Assembly (NCBI GenBank): GCA_030603605.1
Contig: JAUVXN010000015.1
Location: 1 to 19,110 of the forward strand
Origin: Dehalococcoidales bacterium
GTDB taxonomy: Bacteria > Chloroflexota > Dehalococcoidia > Dehalococcoidales > RBG-16-60-22
Direction: 5' to 3'
Length of the DNA: 19,110 nucleotides
The translations under genes were made by a program, and so were the position numbers. Positions 14,435 to 19,110 of the stretch are shown here, piece by piece (the stretch's first letter is position 1; the number at the start of each line of letters is the position of its first letter). The notes below the pieces were generated by a model. It did not search any database and was not told the origin of the DNA. It worked only from the letters and a program-made list of their open reading frames with translations.

Positions 14435-14968
14435 TCAAAGCTTCTCCACCTGTAAAAAGTCGAGTTCCACTGCTGTTTCCTGACCAAAAAGGGACAAAAA
14501 CACCTTAATTTTGCCCTTTCCAGGGTTTATTTCATCCACCACTCCAACAAAATCAATAAACGGACCGTCAGTTACCCGTACACTTTGCCCCTTGCGAAAA
14601 CCAACTTTAACTCTAGGTACCTCGGCTGCCATCTGTTTCAAAATCCGGTTAACCTCCTCCTCCTGTAGCGGCGTTGGCTTACCCCCGCTACCAACAAAAC
14701 CGGTGACCCCGGGGGTATTACGCACTACACCCCAGCTCTGGTCACTCAACTTCATTTTAACTAGGACGTAACCAGGTAATATTTTCTTGGTCACCGTCCG
14801 CCTCTGCCCGTCTCTAACCTCAATCTCATCCTCAGTTGGTATAACCACCTCCAGGACTTCTCTCCCGGAATCCATGGACCTGATGCGTTGCTCTAAATTT
14901 TTCTTAACTCGTTCTTCATACCCTGAGTAGGTATGAATTACAAACCAATGTGTTCCGTTTTCCGCCAC
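14435..14968 (-). CDS. nusG: Transcription elongation/antitermination factor NusG
   Basis: About 177 residues. The NGN domain begins HWFVIHTYSGYEERVKKNL and contains KKILPGYVLVKM; the C-terminal KOW domain has FRKGQSVRVTDGPF and GVVDEINPGKGKIKV. NusG binds the RNA polymerase clamp, modulates pausing and couples to the ribosome. The frame opens at GTG 14980, but the GTG at 14968 is preferred because GAGG lies 6 nt before it while the upstream GTG has no ribosome site. The choice changes only four residues. It is located 90 nt after secE in the usual secE-nusG-rplK order. Confidence 0.94.
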   Translation of the reverse strand: MAENGTHWFVIHTYSGYEERVKKNLEQRIRSMDSGREVLEVVIPTEDEIEVRDGQRRTVTKKILPGYVLVKMKLSDQSWGVVRNTPGVTGFVGSGGKPTPLQEEEVNRILKQMAAEVPRVKVGFRKGQSVRVTDGPFIDFVGVVDEINPGKGKIKVFLSLFGQETAVELDFLQVEKL

Positions 14969-15058
14969 AAATAACCTCACTGACCAAAGTTTTTGAAAAA
15001 GTAAAAACTACCCTGTAAATCTTACGGCTCCAATTCAATATGGAAGCTGAACAAGTTT

Positions 15059-15277
15059 TTATCTACCCAAAAAAATCTTCTCGACGAGACCGGCAAAACC
15101 ATAGTCAACCGCTCCCAGGAAAATCCCGGCGGCAATTGAAACAACCAGCACTAGAACTGATAAATATGCAGCCTCTCGTCTGGAGAGCCAAACTACCTTT
15201 CTTAACTCGGCTATGGTCTCGCCGATGAATCTAAACCTTGAACTACTTCGCTTAGCAGTAGCAGTATGATGTGTCAC
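15059..15277 (-). CDS. secE: Preprotein translocase subunit SecE
   Basis: A 72-residue protein of the short bacterial SecE type with one transmembrane helix (about 36-57). The conserved amphipathic segment ETIAELRKVVWLSRREA precedes it. SecE clamps SecY in the translocon. It starts at GTG (15277), with a GTGGGGT stretch upstream as a weak ribosome site; no ATG is available. It lies 38 nt after rpmG and ahead of nusG. Confidence 0.9.
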   Translation of the reverse strand: MTHHTATAKRSSSRFRFIGETIAELRKVVWLSRREAAYLSVLVLVVSIAAGIFLGAVDYGFAGLVEKIFLGR

Positions 15278-15315
15278 TACAGTAACCCCACGTGCCTCTT
15301 TCCAATGACGTCGTA

Positions 15316-15483
15316 CTACTTTACCTCCCTATGGAGTCGATGAGTACGGCAACGAGGACAATACTTTTTAAGCTCTAATCGTTGAGGGTCATTTTTCCTG
15401 TTCTTAGTTGTAGTATATGTTCTCTCTTTACACTCAGTACAGGCAAGATAAATAACACCCCTTGCTTCACCCTTTTTCGCCAT
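15316..15483 (-). CDS. rpmG: Ribosomal protein L33
   Basis: A 55-residue protein read by direct translation of the minus strand from the ATG at 15483 to the TAG at 15316. It begins [18 protein letters not shown] and contains CTEC (15-18) and CPRC (42-45), the zinc-binding CxxC pair of the C+ type of L33. [20 protein letters not shown] is the conserved central segment. L33 sits near the ribosomal E site. It starts 2 nt after the tuf stop. Placing rpmG between tuf and secE is a common bacterial arrangement. Confidence 0.95.
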   Translation of the reverse strand: MAKKGEARGVIYLACTECKERTYTTTKNRKNDPQRLELKKYCPRCRTHRLHREVK

Positions 15484-15485
15484 AA

Positions 15486-16691
15486 CTACTCTATGATGCG
15501 GCTAACAGTACCTGCACCTACAGTTCTACCCCCTTCACGAATAGCAAAACGCAACCCTTTTTCCATAGCTACAGGATAAATAAGCTTTATTTTCATGTTT
15601 ATGTTGTCGCCGGGCATGACCATCTCTACGCCTTCTGGTAGTTCAACGTTTCCGGTAACATCGGTAGTTCTGATGTAAAATTGGGGCTTATATCCGTTAA
15701 AGAAAGGAGTATGCCTACCTCCTTCATCCTTAGCTAGTACATATACCTGAGCTTCAGCATAAGTATGCGGTTTAATTGAGCCGGGAGCAGCCAGTACCTG
15801 ACCCCGCTCAATATCTTCACGCTCCACACCCCTAAGCAGGATACCCACAGCGTCACCGGGTTCAGCAAAATCCAGCATCTTGTGAAACATCTCCAGGCTG
15901 GTAGCCACTACCTTGCGTGGCTCGTGGTGCAAGCCCACTATCTCAACCTCATCCCCGCCTTTAATTACGCCTCGCTCAACTCTGCCGGTAGGCACCGTGC
16001 CCCGCCCTTTGATGCTGAAGACATCCTCCACCGACATCAAAAACGGCTCGTCTTTAGGCCGCGCCGGAACCGGGACATAATCATCAACGGCGTCCATCAG
16101 TTTCAGAATCTGGCCACACCACTGGCATTCTCGCTTACCACAGCCACACTCCAGAGCCTTGAGGGCACTCACCCGTACCACCGGTATCTCGTCCCCGGGA
16201 AACTGATATTTACTGAGTAGCTCTCTTACCTCCATTTCGACCAGATCCAGGAGTTCCTCATCTTCCATAGCGTCCACCTTATTAAGGGCAACGACGATAG
16301 AAGGAACCTCCACCTGACGCGCCAACAAGACATGTTCCCTGGTCTGCGGCATGGGGCCGTCAGGGGCACTTACTACCAATATGGCGCCATCCATCTGGGC
16401 GGCACCGGTTATCATATTCTTAATATAGTCAGCATGTCCCGGACAATCAATATGAGCATAATGCCGCTTTTCTGTCTCGTACTCAATGTGGGCGATAGCG
16501 ATGGTTAGTCCCCGTGCCTTCTCTTCCGGAGCATTATCAATACTGTCAAAGGAGCGAAAGCCAGTGGTAGTTCCCGCCTTAGACAATGTCAGCGTTATCG
16601 CCGAGGTTAATGTTGTTTTACCATGGTCAACATGCCCAATGGTGCCCACATTTACATGTGGTTTAGTCCGCTCAAATTTCTTTTTAGCCAT
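15486..16691 (-). CDS. tuf: Elongation factor Tu
   Basis: A 401-residue GTPase that delivers aminoacyl-tRNA to the ribosomal A site. G1 is GHVDHGKT (19-26), switch I contains [18 protein letters not shown]3 is DCPGH (82-86, His86 catalytic) and G4 is NKVD (137-140). Domains II and III are complete, ending [12 protein letters not shown]. It carries a cysteine-rich insertion, [13 protein letters not shown] (181-193; Cys182, 184, 189, 192), just after the SALKA segment of the G domain, a plausible metal site. The ribosome site GGGAGGT is strong. It lies 20 nt after tRNA-Thr(GGU) and should be co-transcribed with the tRNAs, from up to three promoters. Confidence 0.97.
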   Translation of the reverse strand: MAKKKFERTKPHVNVGTIGHVDHGKTTLTSAITLTLSKAGTTTGFRSFDSIDNAPEEKARGLTIAIAHIEYETEKRHYAHIDCPGHADYIKNMITGAAQMDGAILVVSAPDGPMPQTREHVLLARQVEVPSIVVALNKVDAMEDEELLDLVEMEVRELLSKYQFPGDEIPVVRVSALKALECGCGKRECQWCGQILKLMDAVDDYVPVPARPKDEPFLMSVEDVFSIKGRGTVPTGRVERGVIKGGDEVEIVGLHHEPRKVVATSLEMFHKMLDFAEPGDAVGILLRGVEREDIERGQVLAAPGSIKPHTYAEAQVYVLAKDEGGRHTPFFNGYKPQFYIRTTDVTGNVELPEGVEMVMPGDNINMKIKLIYPVAMEKGLRFAIREGGRTVGAGTVSRIIE

Positions 16692-16711
16692 TTTAACCTC
16701 CCTTTATTCCG

Positions 16712-16784
16712 AGCCCACAATCAGATTCGAACTGATGACCCCGTTCTTACCAAGAACGTGCTCTACCAACTGAGCTATGTGGGC
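16712..16784 (-). tRNA. tRNA-Thr (anticodon GGU)
   Basis: 73 nt. The acceptor stem is GCCCACA/TGTGGGC, the D-arm TAGCTCAGTTGGTAGAGCA, the anticodon arm CGTTC-TTGGTAA-GAACG (anticodon GGT), and the T-loop contains GTTCGAATC. CCA is not encoded. It is the last tRNA before tuf. Confidence 0.96.
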
Positions 16785-16799
16785 ACAGTTTCAAAGCTA

Positions 16800-16828
16800 A
16801 TTGTAGGGAAACAATAAATAAAAGTCAA
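16800..16828 (-). promoter_or_regulatory. Promoter P3 before tRNA-Thr(GGU)-tuf
   Basis: On the minus strand TTGACT (16828-16823) and TACAAT (16805-16800) are 17 nt apart. Transcription would start near 16793, a few nt before the mature tRNA 5' end. Confidence 0.65.
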
Positions 16829-16843
16829 GAATAAAGACAATAC

Positions 16844-16873
16844 ATTATAAATAACGTGCTATTGAAAAGTCAA
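16844..16873 (-). promoter_or_regulatory. Promoter P2 in the tRNA-Tyr to tRNA-Thr gap
   Basis: On the minus strand TTGACT (16873-16868) and a perfect TATAAT (16849-16844) are 18 nt apart. It lies about 16 nt upstream of the P3 -35 box, so the two form a tandem pair in the AT-rich gap 16785-16905. Confidence 0.65.
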
Positions 16874-16905
16874 ATAATTGACCAGGCTCTATCAAATTTA
16901 AGCTA

Positions 16906-16992
16906 TGGTGGAGGGGGCAGGATTCGAACCTGCGTAGCCCTTAGGGCGGCAGATTTACAGTCTGCTCCGATTAACCACTCCGGCACCCCTCC
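16906..16992 (-). tRNA. tRNA-Tyr (anticodon GUA)
   Basis: 87 nt including an encoded CCA. The acceptor stem is GGAGGGG/CCCCTCC, the anticodon arm GCAGA-CTGTAAA-TCTGC (anticodon GTA), and the long variable arm CGCCCTAAGGGCTACG marks a class II tRNA. The T-loop is GTTCGAATC. The 3' end reads ACCA in the DNA, unlike the two neighbouring tRNA-Thr genes. Confidence 0.96.
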
Positions 16993-17018
16993 CGGCACAA
17001 CCTTCGTCACCAGATATC

Positions 17019-17091
17019 AGCCCGAGAGGGGATTCGAACCCACTAACCTGCCGATTACAAGTCGGCTGCGCTACCATTGCGCTACTCGGGC
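17019..17091 (-). tRNA. tRNA-Thr (anticodon UGU)
   Basis: 73 nt. The acceptor stem is GCCCGAG/CTCGGGC, the D-arm TAGCGCAATGGTAGCGCA, the anticodon arm GCCGA-CTTGTAA-TCGGC (anticodon TGT), and the T-loop is GTTCGAATC. CCA is not encoded. It is the first gene of the tRNA-tuf operon. Confidence 0.96.
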
Positions 17092-17112
17092 ACTACAACT
17101 GCCAGCCTAGGT

Positions 17113-17142
17113 ATTATAAAAATGAATAACTTTGAAAGTCAA
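17113..17142 (-). promoter_or_regulatory. Promoter P1 of the tRNA-tuf-ribosomal operon
   Basis: On the minus strand TTGACT (17142-17137) and a perfect TATAAT (17118-17113) are 18 nt apart. The start would be near 17106, 15 nt before tRNA-Thr(UGU). Confidence 0.65.
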
Positions 17143-17174
17143 GTTGATAGAGCAAAGACCGTTTAGAGTTGTAG

Positions 17175-17789
17175 TTACCGGAAGAAATAGCGTTCCCTCT
17201 TCCCGAAGAAATAGCCGGCAATAAGACCAAGAACCAAGCCACCGAGATGAGCCTGCCACGCTATATACGGCAAAAAGGAGAGGATGAGGAAACCACCAAA
17301 TACGGCAAGCCATATGGGAATGGGGACAGGTATCGGAAAAATAAGAACCGGCAGCTTAGGTCTCATCACGACAAGTGCTCCAGCCAAAGCAAAGATAGCC
17401 CCAGAAGCACCAACCGCTAGGATAAATGGCGAGCCAAAGAAGCGAATAGATAAAATCCCGCCAAGTAGAGTCAGAAATATATAGAAAATACTACCCAGTA
17501 TGCCGCCGCCAAAATAAACAAATAAAAACTTGCCCTGTCCGATTAATCTATACAGGTATGTCCCGAAGAAATAAAGGGTCAGCATGTTAGCAAAGATATG
17601 CCAAAAGCTACTATGGACAAACATGCAGGTCAATATAGTCCATGGCCTGAGTAAGAAACCTGCTGGCTGTAATCCAAGAAGGAAGATAAGCCCTGGAGCT
17701 ATAAGAGTAGCTATAAATAGCAGGAAGTTTACCGCTATTAGAACCAATATGGGACTTAGCTTAAAACGTTGGTAGCTCTTATATCTCAT
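17175..17789 (-). CDS. Rhomboid family intramembrane serine protease
   Basis: A 204-residue membrane protein with the six-helix rhomboid core. Motifs are HIFANML (His64 and Asn68, the HxxxN of helix 2), GASGA (127-131, Ser129 as nucleophile in helix 4) and AWQAHLGGLVLGL (His181, catalytic base in helix 6). Rhomboids cleave transmembrane substrates within the membrane; the substrate here is unknown. It starts 5 nt after the stop of the flavoprotein gene and is probably co-transcribed with it. A weak GAGCTAAAAG ribosome site lies in the end of that gene. Confidence 0.9.
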   Translation of the reverse strand: MRYKSYQRFKLSPILVLIAVNFLLFIATLIAPGLIFLLGLQPAGFLLRPWTILTCMFVHSSFWHIFANMLTLYFFGTYLYRLIGQGKFLFVYFGGGILGSIFYIFLTLLGGILSIRFFGSPFILAVGASGAIFALAGALVVMRPKLPVLIFPIPVPIPIWLAVFGGFLILSFLPYIAWQAHLGGLVLGLIAGYFFGKRERYFFR

Positions 17790-17794
17790 TGCTT

Positions 17795-18361
17795 TTAGCT
17801 CTTGAGCTTTTTCACTGTCCAGGCCACATTCTTACCAAAGTTCCAGGCTGTTTTCATGCCTTCCTCGTCATTCTGCACTTCACCCTTCTCCCGACCCAAG
17901 GCGACGTTCCAATAGGTTGACCCCGGCACTACCATACCCGAAATCTGAAACCAGAAGGTGAGTTGCGCCAGAGCGAAGTTGTGGCCAGCCCGTCGCGCCA
18001 CTACCAGCGGACCTCCTACCTTCCTGTTGAACGGTTCACCATTGTGGTGATTAAGGTAACCAGTGCGTTCCATAAGCCCTTTAATCAGAGCCGTGACCGA
18101 GCCATAATATACCGGCGAGGCCAGGATTATGCCATCGGCCTCCTTCATCTTAAGATATATGGGGAACAGGTCATCCTCAATGGAGCATCGCTCCTCCTCC
18201 CGGCAGACCATGCAGGCATTACAGGGTCTTATGTCCAGGCCAGCCAGATAGATGAGCTCGGTATCTAGCCCTTCCTCAGCAATAGCCCTGAGAGTATGAG
18301 CAGTTAATATCTCCGTGTTGCCATTCTTTCGAGGGCTGCCAACAATGCCAACAACTTTCAT
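17795..18361 (-). CDS. Iron-sulfur flavoprotein / NADPH-dependent FMN reductase-like protein
   Basis: A 188-residue flavodoxin-fold protein. It opens MKVVGIVGSPRKNGNTEILT, the FMN phosphate loop. Residues 47-59 carry CNACMVCREEERC, the compact CX2CX2CX5C cluster known from iron-sulfur flavoproteins (Isf), expected to bind a [4Fe-4S] cluster. ILASPVYYGSVTALIKGLMERT is the second flavin-contacting segment. It is a cytoplasmic electron carrier with unknown partners. A strong AAGGAGGT precedes the ATG. It is first in a two-gene unit with the rhomboid protease and divergent from the ABC ATPase at 18455. Confidence 0.85.
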   Translation of the reverse strand: MKVVGIVGSPRKNGNTEILTAHTLRAIAEEGLDTELIYLAGLDIRPCNACMVCREEERCSIEDDLFPIYLKMKEADGIILASPVYYGSVTALIKGLMERTGYLNHHNGEPFNRKVGGPLVVARRAGHNFALAQLTFWFQISGMVVPGSTYWNVALGREKGEVQNDEEGMKTAWNFGKNVAWTVKKLKS

Positions 18362-18393
18362 GCCGACCTCCTTTTGCCAGAGTCCGATTATCC

Positions 18394-18422
18394 ATATTAC
18401 AGGATTTCAAGTTTCTAAACAA
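18394..18422 (-). promoter_or_regulatory. Possible promoter of the flavoprotein-rhomboid unit
   Basis: On the minus strand TTGTTT (18422-18417) and TAATAT (18399-18394) are 17 nt apart, placed about 30 nt before the ATG at 18361. The match is moderate. Confidence 0.35.
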
Positions 18423-18454
18423 CGATAAGCCTAACGTGCTAGAATAATAAAGAT

Positions 18455-19110
18455 ATGGCTGATTACATTATCAAGGTAGAAAATCTGGTCAAAAAATTCG
18501 GTGAACTGGCTGCGGTGAATGACATTAGTTTCAGTGTGGCTCCCGGGGAAATTTTCGGCTTTTTGGGTCCGAACGGAGCGGGAAAGACGACTACCATCAA
18601 TATCCTGTGTACCCTGTCCAAGCCAACGTCAGGGCGAGCCTTCATTGGTGGCTTGGATGTGGTGCGTCAGCAGAGCCAGGTGCGTCGGTTAATTGGATTG
18701 GTCTTTCAGGACCCCAGTCTCGATGAGCGGCTCAGCGGATTACAGAACCTGCGTTTCCACACCCTAGTGTATGGTGTGCCTGCCTCAGTTCGGGAACAAC
18801 GGATTGAGCAGATGCTCAAGATAATTGAGCTCTGGGACAAGCGTAACAGCAAAGTGCATACCTATTCTGGGGGCATGAAACGTCGCCTGGAGCTAGCCAG
18901 AGGTCTATTGCACTATCCCAAAGTATTATTCCTCGATGAGCCAACACTGGGGCTAGACCCGCAAACGCGCCGCCACATGTGGGAATACATACTTGAGCTG
19001 CGACAGCGTGAAGGGACTACCATTTTCCTGACCACCCACTATATGGATGAGGCTGACAAAGCCGACCGCATTGCTATCATTGACCACGGAAAACTCGTCG
19101 CCATGGACAC
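18455..19110 (+). CDS. ABC transporter ATP-binding protein (partial, cut by the window edge)
   Basis: The first 218 residues of an ABC ATPase, open to the right edge. It begins MADYIIKVENLVKKFGELAA. Walker A is GPNGAGKT (in LGPNGAGKTTTINILCTL), the Q-loop is VFQDPSLDERLSG, the signature is YSGGMKRRLELAR, Walker B and D-loop are LFLDEPTLGLDP, and the H-loop is TTHYMDEADKADR. The sequence pattern matches the daunorubicin/multidrug-exporter (DrrA-like) group, which works with ABC-2 permeases; a permease is expected just beyond the window. It is unrelated in operon to the ATPase at 3899-4834. No clear ribosome site precedes the ATG, and a TAGAAT -10-like box lies only 9 nt upstream (18440-18445), suggesting a very short or absent leader. 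Confidence 0.9.
   Translation, partial: MADYIIKVENLVKKFGELAAVNDISFSVAPGEIFGFLGPNGAGKTTTINILCTLSKPTSGRAFIGGLDVVRQQSQVRRLIGLVFQDPSLDERLSGLQNLRFHTLVYGVPASVREQRIEQMLKIIELWDKRNSKVHTYSGGMKRRLELARGLLHYPKVLFLDEPTLGLDPQTRRHMWEYILELRQREGTTIFLTTHYMDEADKADRIAIIDHGKLVAMD

Noticed and set aside
14968..14980. Four extra N-terminal residues of NusG from the GTG at 14980
   Set aside because: No ribosome site upstream; GAGG at the correct distance favours the GTG at 14968.
16486..17110. Plus-strand open frames across tuf 5' end and the tRNA genes
   Set aside because: They read through tRNA genes on the opposite strand; the tRNA structures are unambiguous.

Overview
The window looks like a chromosomal segment of a Chloroflexota bacterium, most likely Dehalococcoidia. 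The reasons are moderate GC, an EF-Tu with a four-cysteine insertion in its G domain, a rearranged tRNA-tuf-rpmG-secE-nusG-rplKAJL cluster without rpoBC directly behind it, and an EF-G paralogue with a non-canonical switch I. This placement rests on recognition of the proteins by eye, not on a database search. No phage, plasmid, CRISPR or integrase signature is visible.

Layout, left to right. Positions 1-2962 (+) hold a secreted, C-terminally anchored transglutaminase-like protein and an EF-G-like GTPase with its own promoter. Positions 2969-6046 (-) hold a tightly spaced three-gene unit: a secreted, membrane-anchored protein with a duplicated NEW3-like domain, an ABC ATPase and an ABC-2 permease. 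Positions 6390-8296 (-) hold prfA-prmC (release factor 1 and its glutamine methyltransferase), overlapping by 4 nt. Hairpin-rich repeat elements sharing an identical 38-nt end lie on both sides of this pair (about 6150-6337 and 8375-8625). Positions 8682-11452 (+) hold a degenerate PAP2-like membrane protein, the Mg-chelatase-like ATPase ComM/YifB and an orphan lipoprotein. Positions 11474-11734 (-) encode a small two-helix membrane protein.

Positions 11820-17091 (-) form the translation superoperon, read right to left: tRNA-Thr(UGU), tRNA-Tyr(GUA), tRNA-Thr(GGU), tuf, rpmG, secE, nusG, rplK, rplA, L10 leader, rplJ, rplL. At least four promoters with the same -35 hexamer (TTGACT) drive it: one before the first tRNA, two in tandem before the second tRNA-Thr, and one in the end of rplA that starts the L10 leader. 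The leader carries an intrinsic terminator and a competing pairing, so rplJL can be attenuated. Beyond the superoperon (17175-18361, -) are a rhomboid protease and an iron-sulfur flavoprotein. A divergent ABC ATPase gene is cut by the right edge.

The most unusual object is rplL. Its L7/L12 has about 120 extra N-terminal residues, including four tandem 23-residue, Glu-rich repeats, fused in frame ahead of an otherwise normal L7/L12, and a second ribosome-binding site with ATG lies close to the canonical domain start. The rest of the window is mostly housekeeping translation genes, so I do not claim a new multi-gene system.
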